A stretch of 22,750 nt of DNA from Thauera sp. UBA6194 (GCA_002422685.1 DITC01000056.1:15720-38469); one strand, 5' to 3'; positions 7,403-15,385 are shown, counted from the stretch's first letter. Notes: generated from the letters alone by a model not told the origin. Numbers and translations are program-made.

Positions 7403-8152
7403 TCAGGACATGTACATGCCACCATTCACGTGCAGGGTCGTACCCGTCACGTAAGCGGCAGCGGGGGAAGCGAGGAACGCCACGGCGCCGGCGATTTCTT
7501 CCGGACGGCCGAGACGGCCCAGCGCGATATTGCCGAGCAGGGCGTCGCGCGCAGCCTCGGGCAGCGCGCGCGTCATGTCGGTGTCGATGAAACCCGGGGC
7601 GACACAGTTGACCGTGATGTTGCGGCTACCGAGCTCGCGTGCGAGCGCGCGTGTCATGCCGGCCACGCCCGCCTTGGCGGCAGCGTAGTTGGCCTGGCCG
7701 GGGTTGCCGGAGCTGGCCACCACCGAGGTGATGTTGATGATGCGGCCGTTACGCGCCTTCATCATGCCGCGCATCACCAGCTTGCTCATGCGAAAGACGG
7801 CGCGCAGGTTGGTGTCGATCACCGCGTCCCACTCCTCGTCCTTCATGCGCATGGCGAGATTGTCGCGAGTGATGCCGGCGTTGTTGACCAGGATACCGAT
7901 CGCACCGAAGCGCTTCTCGACCTCGCCGATCAGCGCCTCGCAGGCAGCGCCATCGGTGACGTTCAAGGCCATGCCGGCACCCTGCACGCCCGCTTCGGCC
8001 AGCCCCTTGTCGATGTCGGCGGCGCCGGATTCGGAGGTCGCGGTACCGATCACGGTCGCACCCAGGCGACCGAGCTCCAGCGCCACGGCGCGCCCGATTC
8101 CGCGCGATGCGCCGGTGACCAGCGCGACCCGACCTTCAAGCGAAAAACTCAT
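7403..8152 (-). CDS. fabG: 3-oxoacyl-ACP reductase (FabG)
   Basis: FabG reduces 3-oxoacyl-ACP to 3-hydroxyacyl-ACP with NADPH. The 249-residue protein is a classical short-chain dehydrogenase. The cofactor loop TGASRGIG is at residues 13-20, NNAG at 90-93, and the catalytic set S143, Y156 and K160 is complete (YAAAK). The C-terminus has the G-x-T-L-H-V-N-G-G-M-Y-M motif specific to FabG rather than to SDRs at large. The start is 3 bases after the fabD stop, implying tight co-translation. Confidence 0.97.
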   Translation of the reverse strand: MSFSLEGRVALVTGASRGIGRAVALELGRLGATVIGTATSESGAADIDKGLAEAGVQGAGMALNVTDGAACEALIGEVEKRFGAIGILVNNAGITRDNLAMRMKDEEWDAVIDTNLRAVFRMSKLVMRGMMKARNGRIINITSVVASSGNPGQANYAAAKAGVAGMTRALARELGSRNITVNCVAPGFIDTDMTRALPEAARDALLGNIALGRLGRPEEIAGAVAFLASPAAAYVTGTTLHVNGGMYMS

Positions 8153-8155
8153 GTC

Positions 8156-9085
8156 TTACCTCACTGCCGCAATGGCTTGCTCGAGACTGGCGGCGTCGTG
8201 CGCCGAGCCACCTTCGACGTCCTTGGCGATGCGCTTGGTCATGCCGGCCAGCACCTTGCCGGGACCGCATTCGATGACATGGCTCATGCCACGACCGGCC
8301 ATCGCCTGCACCAGCTCGATCCAGCGCACCGGCGAAAAGGCCTGGCGCACGAGCGCGTCACGAATCTTCTCGGGCTCATCGTACACCGCGACGTCGACGT
8401 TGTTGATGACGTCGATCTCGGGCCTGGCGATGCTCACTGCGGCGAGGCGCTCAGCGAGGCGCTCGGCAGCCGGGCGCATCAGCGCGCAATGGAAGGGGGC
8501 GGACACCGGCAGCAGCACGGCGCGCTTGGCGCCCTTGGCCTTGGCGATCTCGCTCGCACGTTCGACCGCAGCCTTGGCGCCGGCGATCACGATCTGGCCG
8601 GGTGCGTTCAGGTTCGCGGCCTCGACCACCTCACCCTGCGCGGCTTCGGCACAGGCCGCGCGCACTGCGTCGGGCTCGAGGCCCATCACCGCCGCCATGG
8701 CGCCCTCGCCCGCCGGCACGGCCTCCTGCATGGCCTGCGCGCGGAAGCGCACCAGCGGCACCGCGTCCTTGAACGCCATCGCACCCGCGGCGACCAGCGC
8801 CGAGTATTCGCCCAGGCTGTGGCCGGCCACCATGGCCGGCTTCGGGCCGCCGGCGGCCAGCCAGGCGCGCCATGCGGCGACACCCGCGGTGAGCATCAGC
8901 GGCTGCGTGTTGACGGTGAGCGCCAAGCGCTCGGCGGGGCCATCACAGACCATCGCCCACAGGTCTTCGCCCAGCGCCTCGGACGCTTCGGCGAAGGTGT
9001 CACGAATGACGGCCGATTCGCCGTAGGCGGCCATCATGCCGACCGACTGCGAACCCTGGCCAGGAAAAACCAGCGCAAATGCCAT
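8156..9085 (-). CDS. fabD: Malonyl-CoA:ACP transacylase (FabD)
   Basis: FabD moves the malonyl group from CoA to ACP, supplying the extender unit. The protein has 309 residues. The oxyanion segment FPGQGSQ is at residues 7-13, the nucleophile S90 is in GHSLGEY, and H199 is in the VSAPFHC motif; these correspond to E. coli S92 and H201. A GGAG ribosome site lies 6 bases before the ATG. It sits between fabH and fabG with short gaps (33 and 3 bases), in one operon. Confidence 0.97.
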   Translation of the reverse strand: MAFALVFPGQGSQSVGMMAAYGESAVIRDTFAEASEALGEDLWAMVCDGPAERLALTVNTQPLMLTAGVAAWRAWLAAGGPKPAMVAGHSLGEYSALVAAGAMAFKDAVPLVRFRAQAMQEAVPAGEGAMAAVMGLEPDAVRAACAEAAQGEVVEAANLNAPGQIVIAGAKAAVERASEIAKAKGAKRAVLLPVSAPFHCALMRPAAERLAERLAAVSIARPEIDVINNVDVAVYDEPEKIRDALVRQAFSPVRWIELVQAMAGRGMSHVIECGPGKVLAGMTKRIAKDVEGGSAHDAASLEQAIAAVR

Positions 9086-9118
9086 GCTGCTCTCCAGTAA
9101 TCGGATATCGGAGGATAG

Positions 9119-10084
9119 TCAGAAATCGATCAGGGCGGCGCCCCAGGTGAAGCCGCCACCGACGCCTTCGATGATCAGGCGCTGCCCCGGGCGGATCCTG
9201 CCTTCGCGCACGGCCTCGTCGAGGGCGAGCGGAATCGAAGCCGCCGAAGTGTTGCCATGATGATCCACCGTGGTCACGACACGCTCCATCGGCAAACCGA
9301 GGCGCCGTGCCGTGGCCTGGATGATGCGAATGTTGGCCTGATGCGGCACCAGCCAGTCGACACTTTCGGCGGGCACGCCGGCGATGTCCAGCACTTCGTG
9401 CGCGACGTCGCCGAGCACTTTCACCGCAAACTTGAACACCGCCTGGCCATCCATGCGCAGGAAGGGGTCGCCGATGACCTGCCCTGCGGCCACACCACCG
9501 GGCACACACAGGATGGGGTGGTGACTGCCATCGGCATGCAGCGCGGAGGCCACGATGCCCGGCCGCTCGGAGGCCTCGAGCACCACCGCGCCGGCGCCGT
9601 CGCCGAACAGCACGCAGGTAGCGCGATCGGACCAGTCGAGGATGCGCGAGAACACCTCGGCACCGATCACGAGCGCGCGCTTGTGACTGCCCGAGCGGAT
9701 GAATTTTTCGGCGACGGTGAGCGCATACACGAAGCCGCTGCACACCGCCTGCACGTCGAACGCGGCGCCGCCATTGCGGATGCCGAGCTTGGACTGCACC
9801 AGCGCGGCGGTGCTGGGGAAGACGTAGTCGGGGGTCGAGGTGGCGACGATGATGAGGTCGATGTCGTCCGCTTCGCAGCCCGCGGCCTCGATCGCACGTT
9901 CTGCAGCGATGCGGGCCAGGTCGCTGGCGCCGACGTCGGCAGCGGCGAGATGTCGCGAACGGATGCCCGAGCGCGTGAAGATCCACTCGTCCGACGTCTC
10001 GATTCCGCGCGCCACGAGATCATCGTTGCTGACCGGGTTTCCGGGCAGGCAGCTTCCCGTGCCCGCGATGCGTGCGTAGATCAT
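9119..10084 (-). CDS. fabH: Beta-ketoacyl-ACP synthase III (FabH)
   Basis: FabH starts fatty-acid synthesis by condensing acetyl-CoA with malonyl-ACP. The 321-residue protein has the full triad C115 (in QAVCSGF), H248 (in VPHQANIRI) and N278 (in HHGNTSAAS). The C-terminal GVGGGFTWGA motif is typical. Its ATG overlaps the plsX TGA as ATGA, so translation is coupled. Length and synteny match the housekeeping enzyme rather than a secondary KAS III. Confidence 0.97.
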   Translation of the reverse strand: MIYARIAGTGSCLPGNPVSNDDLVARGIETSDEWIFTRSGIRSRHLAAADVGASDLARIAAERAIEAAGCEADDIDLIIVATSTPDYVFPSTAALVQSKLGIRNGGAAFDVQAVCSGFVYALTVAEKFIRSGSHKRALVIGAEVFSRILDWSDRATCVLFGDGAGAVVLEASERPGIVASALHADGSHHPILCVPGGVAAGQVIGDPFLRMDGQAVFKFAVKVLGDVAHEVLDIAGVPAESVDWLVPHQANIRIIQATARRLGLPMERVVTTVDHHGNTSAASIPLALDEAVREGRIRPGQRLIIEGVGGGFTWGAALIDF

Positions 10085-11103
10085 GCCTTCACCTCGTTCA
10101 TAGTCGCCATGCGTTCGGTAATGCGCTCGATCAGCCGGTTGGAGGCGGCCTCGGCGGCACGCGCCAGGGCGTTCTCGAAGGCCAGCTTGTCGGCCGAGCC
10201 GTGGCTTTTGAGCACCACGCCGCGCAGCCCCAGCAGGGGCGCGCCGTTGTAGAGACGGTGATCGACCCGCTTCTTGAAGCGATTGAGCACCGGCAGCGTG
10301 AGCACGGCCAGCAGCTTGGTCAGCAGCGAGCGCTTGAACTCTTCCTTGAGGAAGGCGCCGATCATCTGCGCGAGGCCTTCGGAGGTCTTGAGCGCGACGT
10401 TGCCCACGAAACCATCGCAGACGACCACATCCACCGTACCTTCGAAGATGTCGTTGCCCTCGACGTTGCCGTAGAAGTTGAGCCCGCTACCGCGCAGCAG
10501 CTCGCCTGCTTCCTTGACCACGTCGTTACCCTTGATCACCTCTTCGCCGATGTTCAGCAGGCCCACGCTCGGGCGCTCCTTGTGATCGACGGCGGCCACC
10601 AGCATGGCCCCCATGACGCCGAACTGGAGCAGATGCTCGGCAGAGCAGTCCACGTTGGCGCCGAGGTCGAGCACATAGGTGTGGCCGCGCTGCGACGGCA
10701 ACACCGACGCGATCGCCGGGCGGTCGATGCCGGGCAGGGTCTTGAGCACGAAACGCGAGATCGCCATCAAGGCGCCGGTGTTGCCGGCGGAGACGGCGGC
10801 ATCGGCCTCGCCTTCCTTGACCAGGTTTATCGCCACCCGCATCGAGGAATCTTTCTTGTTGCGCATGGCGATCGCGGGCGGGTCGTCCATGGTCACGACC
10901 TCGCTCGCGCTCTGCAGCCTGATCCGCGCTCCGAACTGCGCGAGCGCGCTGCCGAGCAAGGGCTGAACGGATTCCTCGCGACCGACGAGGATCGCTTTGG
11001 CATCGGGATGGCTGCGCAAAAATGCCAGCGCGGCAGGCACGGTCACGGCAGGACCGTGATCGCCACCCATGCAGTCGATCGCAATGGTGACTCCCATCGG
11101 CAT
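10081..11103 (-). CDS. plsX: Phosphate acyltransferase (PlsX)
   Basis: PlsX converts acyl-ACP to acyl-phosphate, the donor that PlsY uses for the first step of phospholipid synthesis. The protein has 340 residues. The N-terminal signature TIAIDCMGGDHGP is at residues 6-18. The conserved SAGNTGALM, DLGANVDC and VCDGFVGNVALK stretches follow, with DHRLYNGAPLLGL near the C-terminus. The ATG at 11103 is used here; a second ATG at 11097 is also plausible, with GAG 6 bases upstream. It begins 35 bases after the T-tract of the rpmF terminator, leaving little room for a separate promoter. Confidence 0.96.
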   Translation of the reverse strand: MPMGVTIAIDCMGGDHGPAVTVPAALAFLRSHPDAKAILVGREESVQPLLGSALAQFGARIRLQSASEVVTMDDPPAIAMRNKKDSSMRVAINLVKEGEADAAVSAGNTGALMAISRFVLKTLPGIDRPAIASVLPSQRGHTYVLDLGANVDCSAEHLLQFGVMGAMLVAAVDHKERPSVGLLNIGEEVIKGNDVVKEAGELLRGSGLNFYGNVEGNDIFEGTVDVVVCDGFVGNVALKTSEGLAQMIGAFLKEEFKRSLLTKLLAVLTLPVLNRFKKRVDHRLYNGAPLLGLRGVVLKSHGSADKLAFENALARAAEAASNRLIERITERMATMNEVKA

Positions 11104-11138
11104 CTCGCGTGCTTTCTCTCGTTATTGTTGGCGGGCTG

Positions 11139-11177
11139 AAAAAAGGCGGCGCAGGCGCCAAGCGCACTGCGCCGCCT
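11139..11177 (-). terminator. Strong intrinsic terminator after rpmF
   Basis: On the minus strand an 11-base arm (11177-11167) pairs perfectly with 11154-11144, giving a GC-rich stem. The 12-base loop can itself form a small GCGC/GCGC stem, and a run of T (11144-11139) follows at once. It starts 21 bases after the rpmF stop and ends 35 bases before plsX. It is the strongest terminator in the window. Confidence 0.85.
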
Positions 11178-11198
11178 TCGCGTATGCAGGCAGCAGAC

Positions 11199-11378
11199 TT
11201 ATTCGCCCTTGGCCTTCATGACCTTCTTGCCACGATAGAAACCGTTCGGGCTGACGTGGTGACGCAGGTGCACTTCACCCGTCGTGGCTTCGACAGCCAG
11301 CGCCGGACCGGTGAGGAAGTCGTGAGCACGGTGCATGCCACGCTTGGAGGGGGACTTCTTGTTCTGTTGGACGGCCAT
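11199..11378 (-). CDS. rpmF: 50S ribosomal protein L32
   Basis: This is a 59-residue, very basic protein starting MAVQQNKKSPSKRGMHR, the diagnostic L32 N-terminus. The middle has the conserved HRAHDFL segment and the C-terminus has H-H-V-S-P-N-G-F-Y-R-G-K-K. It has no cysteine, so it is the zinc-independent form. TAGGAG lies 6 bases before the ATG. The position between yceD and plsX is the classic arrangement. Confidence 0.97.
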   Translation of the reverse strand: MAVQQNKKSPSKRGMHRAHDFLTGPALAVEATTGEVHLRHHVSPNGFYRGKKVMKAKGE

Positions 11379-11405
11379 GAGTAACTCCTAAAACAAATAT
11401 CGCGC

Positions 11406-11930
11406 CTATTTCGCGCTGGGACTGCCTCGCAGCGACGCCAGCGCAGCGAAAGGCGATTCTTTTGACGCCGCCCCCGAAGGGAGCGGCGCCGTACAAATTT
11501 CGTGTCGCGGTGCGATCGGCATGGCCAGCAGAACCTCGTCCTCGATCAGCGCGAGCACATCGAGCTCTGCTTCGAGCTCGATCGCATCGACCTGATCGTC
11601 CTCGAGCTCTTCCTCGGGGATCGGCTGCCCTGCGCGCACCGGATGCAGGACCCGCTCCACCCTCAGCACCCAGGGAAGACCGCCCAGGCAGCGCTGACAC
11701 AGCAGATCGAGCGCCCCGTCCACGCGCAGGCGCAGGCGCGGCTCCGGGCCCTCGACGCCGTCCGCCGTCGAACCTTCCAGCGTCCAGCGCAGATCGCTCT
11801 CGCCAGACGCGAGCGAATCGGCCAGACGCAACAAATCAGCCACGGGCACCACGCCTTCCAGCGTGCGGTGCTCGGCAGCAAATCTGAACGGATCGGCAAT
11901 GACCCTGGATGGAACGCCATGTTGCGACAT
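11406..11930 (-). CDS. yceD: YceD family protein (DUF177), 23S rRNA accumulation factor
   Basis: The protein has 174 residues. The central CxxC pair (C-Q-R-C, residues 78-81) and the C-terminal SPFAALASL motif are typical of DUF177/YceD. YceD is linked to 23S rRNA processing or accumulation and in plants to ribosome biogenesis, though its biochemistry is unclear. It lies directly upstream of rpmF, its usual partner. No ribosome site is seen before the ATG at 11930, and the best promoter would start transcription only a few bases upstream, so translation may be leaderless. A later start is possible but would remove the conserved DPFRFA region. Confidence 0.88.
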   Translation of the reverse strand: MSQHGVPSRVIADPFRFAAEHRTLEGVVPVADLLRLADSLASGESDLRWTLEGSTADGVEGPEPRLRLRVDGALDLLCQRCLGGLPWVLRVERVLHPVRAGQPIPEEELEDDQVDAIELEAELDVLALIEDEVLLAMPIAPRHEICTAPLPSGAASKESPFAALASLRGSPSAK

Positions 11931-11949
11931 AAGCCGCGCATGATATGAT
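11922..11949 (+). promoter_or_regulatory. Extended -10 promoter for yceF
   Basis: TTGCGA (11922-11927) is followed after 16 bases by TATGAT (11944-11949), preceded by TGA, giving an extended -10. It predicts transcription from about 11956, 22 bases before the yceF ATG. It overlaps the divergent yceD promoter, and its -35 lies over the yceD start codon. Confidence 0.5.
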
Positions 11950-11969
11950 TTTTTCGTCTTGCGTGTAAA
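11940..11969 (-). promoter_or_regulatory. Sigma-70 promoter for yceD-rpmF-(plsX-fab)
   Basis: On the minus strand TTTACA (11969-11964) and TATCAT (11945-11940) are separated by 18 bases; each matches its consensus in 5 of 6 positions. The expected transcription start near 11933 is about 3 bases before the yceD ATG. Confidence 0.55.
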
Positions 11970-11977
11970 GCCACATC

Positions 11978-12553
11978 ATGAAACTCGTCCTCGCTTCCAC
12001 CTCCGCCTACCGCAAGATGCTGCTCGAGCGTCTGCAGCAGCCCTTCGAGACCGACCGCCCCGAGACCGACGAGACCCCGCATCCCGGCGAACACCCCGCA
12101 GCCACCGCCGAGCGGCTGGCCTGCGAGAAGGCTCGTGCCGTGGCCGGGCGCTGGCCCGACGCGCTCATCATCGGCAGCGACCAGGTCGCCCATCTCGGCG
12201 ACGAGGTCTTCGGCAAGCCCGGCACCGAAGCGCGCGCCATCGCGCAGTTGCAACGCATGCGTGGCGAGACCGTCGTATTTCACACCGCGCTCGCGCTCCT
12301 CAACACCCGCACCGGGCATCTGCAGGTCGAAGGCGTGCCGACGCGGGTGCGCTTCCGCACGCTGAGCGACGCCGAGATCCGCCGCTACGTCGAACGCGAG
12401 CGTCCGCTCGACTGCGCCGGCAGCGCCAAGTCCGAGGGGCTCGGCATCTCCTTGCTCGAAGCCATGAGCGGCGACGACCCCACCGCGCTCATCGGCCTGC
12501 CGCTCATCGCGCTGTCGCGCATGTTGCGTGCCGAAGGGGTCGAGCTGCCATGA
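11978..12553 (+). CDS. yceF: Maf family nucleotide pyrophosphatase, YceF type (7-methyl-GTP)
   Basis: Maf proteins hydrolyse non-canonical or modified nucleoside triphosphates; the YceF branch acts on 7-methyl-GTP. The protein has 191 residues. It starts KLVLASTSAYR, the Maf N-terminal loop, and has the catalytic GSDQV motif with D68. GKP and the C-terminal LDCAGSAKSEGLGI and GLPLIAL segments are closest to E. coli YceF rather than to YhdE. E. coli yceF is likewise divergent from yceD-rpmF, which supports the subtype. Its TGA overlaps the ATG of the next gene. Confidence 0.93.
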   Translation: MKLVLASTSAYRKMLLERLQQPFETDRPETDETPHPGEHPAATAERLACEKARAVAGRWPDALIIGSDQVAHLGDEVFGKPGTEARAIAQLQRMRGETVVFHTALALLNTRTGHLQVEGVPTRVRFRTLSDAEIRRYVERERPLDCAGSAKSEGLGISLLEAMSGDDPTALIGLPLIALSRMLRAEGVELP

Positions 12554-13293
12554 ACGACGCCCGCACTGGCGGCGACACGGGCACGCTCTACCTGCTGCCG
12601 GTCGCGCTCGGCGAAGGCACGCCCTGGCCGGCCTTCCTGCCGGCCCAGGTACAGGCGATCGCCGCCGGTCTGCGCCACTTCGTGGTCGAGACCGCCCGTG
12701 CCGCGCGCGCTCACCTCAAGCAGCTCGACTACCCGCACCCACTGCGCGAGACCGACATTCGCGAGCTCCCGGCCGACGCCGCGTCATCCACCGACGCCGC
12801 GCTCGACGCCCTGCTCGCCCCCGCGCTGGCGGGCAAGGACGTCGGTCTGGTGTCCGATGCAGGCTGCCCTGCGGTTGCCGACCCCGGCGCCCGCCTGGTC
12901 GCGCGCGCACACACGCTCGGCATCCGCGTCGCCCCATTGGTCGGCCCTTCGTCGATCCTGCTCGGCCTCATGGGCTCCGGGCTCAATGGCCAGAGCTTCG
13001 CCTTCCACGGCTACCTGCCGGTGAACGAAAGCGAACGCGACGCCACGCTGCGCGCGCTCGAGGACGAGTCACGCAAGCTCGGACGCACGCAGCTGTTCAT
13101 CGAAACACCCTACCGCAACGAGCGCATGCTCGAGGCGCTGATCAAGCAGCTCAAGCCCGCGTCGCGCCTGTGCGTCGCATGCGATCTCACCACTGCCGGC
13201 GAGACCATCCTCACCCGCAGCGTGCACGACTGGCGCAAGGCCGCGCGCCCTGTCCTCGCCAAACGGCCGACCCTGTTCCTGCTCCTGGCCTGA
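12550..13293 (+). CDS. RsmI-like SAM-dependent methyltransferase
   Basis: The protein has 247 residues and belongs to the tetrapyrrole/RsmI methyltransferase fold. The motif SDAGCPAVADPGA (about residues 98-110) matches the RsmI SDAGTPxxSDPG signature. VGPSSILLGLMGSGLNG and F-x-F-H-G-Y-L-P follow. RsmI methylates the ribose of C1402 in 16S rRNA, but this protein is shorter than typical RsmI (about 285 residues) and lacks its usual N-terminal opening, so it is probably a paralogue with unknown substrate. It is coupled to yceF through an ATGA overlap. Its function is inferred from the fold only. Confidence 0.75.
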   Translation: MNDARTGGDTGTLYLLPVALGEGTPWPAFLPAQVQAIAAGLRHFVVETARAARAHLKQLDYPHPLRETDIRELPADAASSTDAALDALLAPALAGKDVGLVSDAGCPAVADPGARLVARAHTLGIRVAPLVGPSSILLGLMGSGLNGQSFAFHGYLPVNESERDATLRALEDESRKLGRTQLFIETPYRNERMLEALIKQLKPASRLCVACDLTTAGETILTRSVHDWRKAARPVLAKRPTLFLLLA

Positions 13294-13301
13294 GCGCCGC
13301 A

Positions 13302-13320
13302 CCCCGGGCACGCCCCGGGG
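13302..13320. other. GC-rich hairpin between convergent genes
   Basis: CCCCGGG (13302-13308) pairs with CCCGGGG (13314-13320) around a 5-base loop. It lies in the 36-base gap between the convergent methyltransferase and HAD genes. No T-tract follows on either strand, so it is not a standard intrinsic terminator, but it could pause polymerase or protect mRNA 3' ends. Confidence 0.4.
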
Positions 13321-13329
13321 CCGCGCAGC

Positions 13330-13986
13330 TCAGGCGTTCTCGAGCAACCAGCTCGCCAGCTCGCCCGGCGTGTGCACGCAGGCCAGCGGCGCCTCGGCCT
13401 CGAGCGCGGACACCGGGTGGGCGCCGAAGCTCACCGCCAGGCCGGCGGTGCGCGCGTTCCTGGCCATCTGCAGGTCATGCGTGGTGTCACCGATCATCAG
13501 GGTGCGCTCGGGCGTAGCGCCGAGCTCGTCCATCAGCGCCTCGAGCATGGCCGGATGCGGTTTGGAGAAGCTCTCGTCGGCGCACCGCGTGGCATGAAAG
13601 TAGCTGCCCAGCCCCGAATGCCCGAGCGCGCGATCGAGCCCGACCCGGCTCTTGCCGGTCGCCACCGCCAGCATGTGCCCGCGTGCGGCGAGCGCGTCGA
13701 TCATCGCCGCCATGCCGTCGAACAGGCTCAGCTCGTGATCCGACGAGAGGTAGTGATGCCGGTAACGCTCGATCATGCGCGGATAGGCCGACGCCTCGAG
13801 GTCGGGGACCGCATGCCGCAGCGCGTCGCCCAGGCCGAGCCCGATCACGTAGCGCGCTCGCTCCTCGGGCAAGTCGGCCAGGCCAAGGTCGCGCACGGCG
13901 GCCTGCATGGCGCGCACGATCGCGCCCGCCGAGTCCATCAGCGTGCCGTCCCAGTCGAAGACGATCAGATCGAAGCGTTCAGCCAT
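13330..13986 (-). CDS. HAD-IA family phosphatase (phosphoglycolate phosphatase-like)
   Basis: The protein has 218 residues. HAD motif I is DWDGTLMDS with D11 and D13. Motif II is AVATGKS near residue 110, K142 lies in SKPHP, and motif IV is MIGDTTHDLQMA with D167 and D171. The helical cap between motifs I and II puts it in subclass IA. Substrates in this group range from phosphoglycolate to sugar phosphates, so the substrate cannot be assigned. The ATG lies inside the end of rluC (8-base overlap), and HAD genes are often found directly after rluC in related bacteria. Longer in-frame extension into rluC is a shadow. Confidence 0.88.
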   Translation of the reverse strand: MAERFDLIVFDWDGTLMDSAGAIVRAMQAAVRDLGLADLPEERARYVIGLGLGDALRHAVPDLEASAYPRMIERYRHHYLSSDHELSLFDGMAAMIDALAARGHMLAVATGKSRVGLDRALGHSGLGSYFHATRCADESFSKPHPAMLEALMDELGATPERTLMIGDTTHDLQMARNARTAGLAVSFGAHPVSALEAEAPLACVHTPGELASWLLENA

Positions 13987-14938
13987 GTTTTTTCTCCCCG
14001 GCGTCGAGCCGGTCGATGAAGGATTGCAGATCCTCGGGCAGCGCCGACTGCAGCGCCAGCGCCTCGCCCGTGAGCGGATGCACGAAGCGCAGCTGCGCCG
14101 CGTGCAGGAACATGCGCTTGAGCCCCTCGCCCTCGAGGCGCTTGTTGAGCGCGAAGTCGCCGTACTTGTCGTCGCCACACAGCGGAAACCCGAGGTGGGT
14201 CAGATGCACGCGAATCTGATGCGTGCGCCCGGTCTTCAGTTCCACCTCGAGCAGACTGTAGTCGCGCCAGCGCTTCACCAAGCGCACGATGCTGTGCGCG
14301 GCCTTGCCGTCCTCGCTCACGCGCACGCGGCGCTCGCCCTCGGCGGTCAGGTATTTGTGCAGCGCCGCCTTGACGTGCTGGAGCGGGTTCGCCCAGCGCC
14401 CCGGCACCAGGGTCAGGTAGCGCTTCTCGATCCGGCCCTCACGCATCATGTCGTGCAGCGCGGTCAGCGCCGAGCGCTTCTTGGCAACGATCAGCAGCCC
14501 CGAGGTCTCACGATCCAGACGGTGCGCGAGCTCGAGCATGCGCGCGTCGGGGCGCTGCGCGCGCAGCTGCTCGATGACGCCGTAGCTCACCCCGCTGCCG
14601 CCATGCACCGCCTTGCCCGAGGGCTTGTCGATGACCAGCAGCGCGTCGTCCTCGTACACCACCGGCAGCGCCTTGCCCACCGGCGCCGGCGCCGAACGCG
14701 CGGGCTCGGCCACACGGATCGGCGGAATGCGCACTTCGTCGCCTTCGTTCAGGCGATAGGTCTGCTGCACACGCCCGCCATTGACCCGCACCTCGCCGCT
14801 GCGCAGGATGCGATATACGTGACTCTTGGGCACACCCTTGGCGATGCGCATCAGATAGTTGTCGATACGCTGCCCGGCGGCGGCCTCGTCGATGCGCTCG
14901 TGCCGAACTGCAATCGCTTTGCCTTCAATCGTCGTCAT
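13979..14938 (-). CDS. rluC: 23S rRNA pseudouridine synthase RluC
   Basis: RluC converts three uridines of 23S rRNA (955, 2504 and 2580 in E. coli) to pseudouridine. The protein has 319 residues. An S4 RNA-binding domain spans about residues 22-80. The catalytic domain has the HRLDRETSGL motif with catalytic D142, and the later R-T-H-Q-I-R-V-H motif near residue 240. The start is MTTIEGKAI at 14938 with GGAAG 8 bases upstream; the open frame continues far upstream only as an antisense shadow of rne. The divergent rne neighbour is the same as in E. coli. Confidence 0.94.
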   Translation of the reverse strand: MTTIEGKAIAVRHERIDEAAAGQRIDNYLMRIAKGVPKSHVYRILRSGEVRVNGGRVQQTYRLNEGDEVRIPPIRVAEPARSAPAPVGKALPVVYEDDALLVIDKPSGKAVHGGSGVSYGVIEQLRAQRPDARMLELAHRLDRETSGLLIVAKKRSALTALHDMMREGRIEKRYLTLVPGRWANPLQHVKAALHKYLTAEGERRVRVSEDGKAAHSIVRLVKRWRDYSLLEVELKTGRTHQIRVHLTHLGFPLCGDDKYGDFALNKRLEGEGLKRMFLHAAQLRFVHPLTGEALALQSALPEDLQSFIDRLDAGEKKHG

Positions 14939-15385
14939 GAAATATACTTCCGGGCGGTTTAGCCGGTTGCGGCCAGCCAAGTGCGGCACGTCGATACATC
15001 CGTCAGGTCGAAACACCTGCTCCGGAAGACATGCGCAGACTGCTGGCGACGAGCCCTGAAGAGTGCTCCCGGTTCGACCGTTGCCCGCCATCCAAGGCCG
15101 AAAAGGCGCCGATGGTAACGCAACAGCCCACCTTCGACATACCCATCCAGCCCACGGGTTGGATTTTGACGCGCAAGCGACACACGCAGGATCAAATGCT
15201 CCGGCCACGCAGCCACACGGCACGGCGGACGGGCGCAAGAGAATTTCGACCAGCCGACCCATCACAGCCCGATCAACCCACCGGATGAAAGCAGCAGCCC
15301 TACTCAATCGCTCCTGATCCCGGAAAGCGCGATGGTGCGCGCCGTTCGTCCTGCCCGTGTGTCTTTTCGCGGGAGAACGATCCAA
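14939..15385. promoter_or_regulatory. rluC-rne intergenic region with probable long rne leader
   Basis: This 447-base stretch has no convincing gene. The open frames in it lack family features and ribosome sites. A TTGACG element lies at 15166-15171, about 215 bases before rne, but no good -10 follows at 16-18 bases; the closest is TCAAAT after 20. RNase E mRNAs in enterobacteria have long leaders used for autoregulation, so a leader is plausible here, but I see no clearly matching hairpin. GGGAGA at 15371-15376 is the rne ribosome site. Confidence 0.35.

Noticed and set aside
7430..9100. Long plus-strand frames opposite fabG and fabD
   Set aside because: FabG and FabD have complete catalytic motifs on the minus strand. 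The opposite frames are shadows.
15003..15317. Small genes in the rluC-rne gap
   Set aside because: Frames of 60-85 codons exist on both strands but have no ribosome site, no recognisable protein features and mutually overlapping positions.
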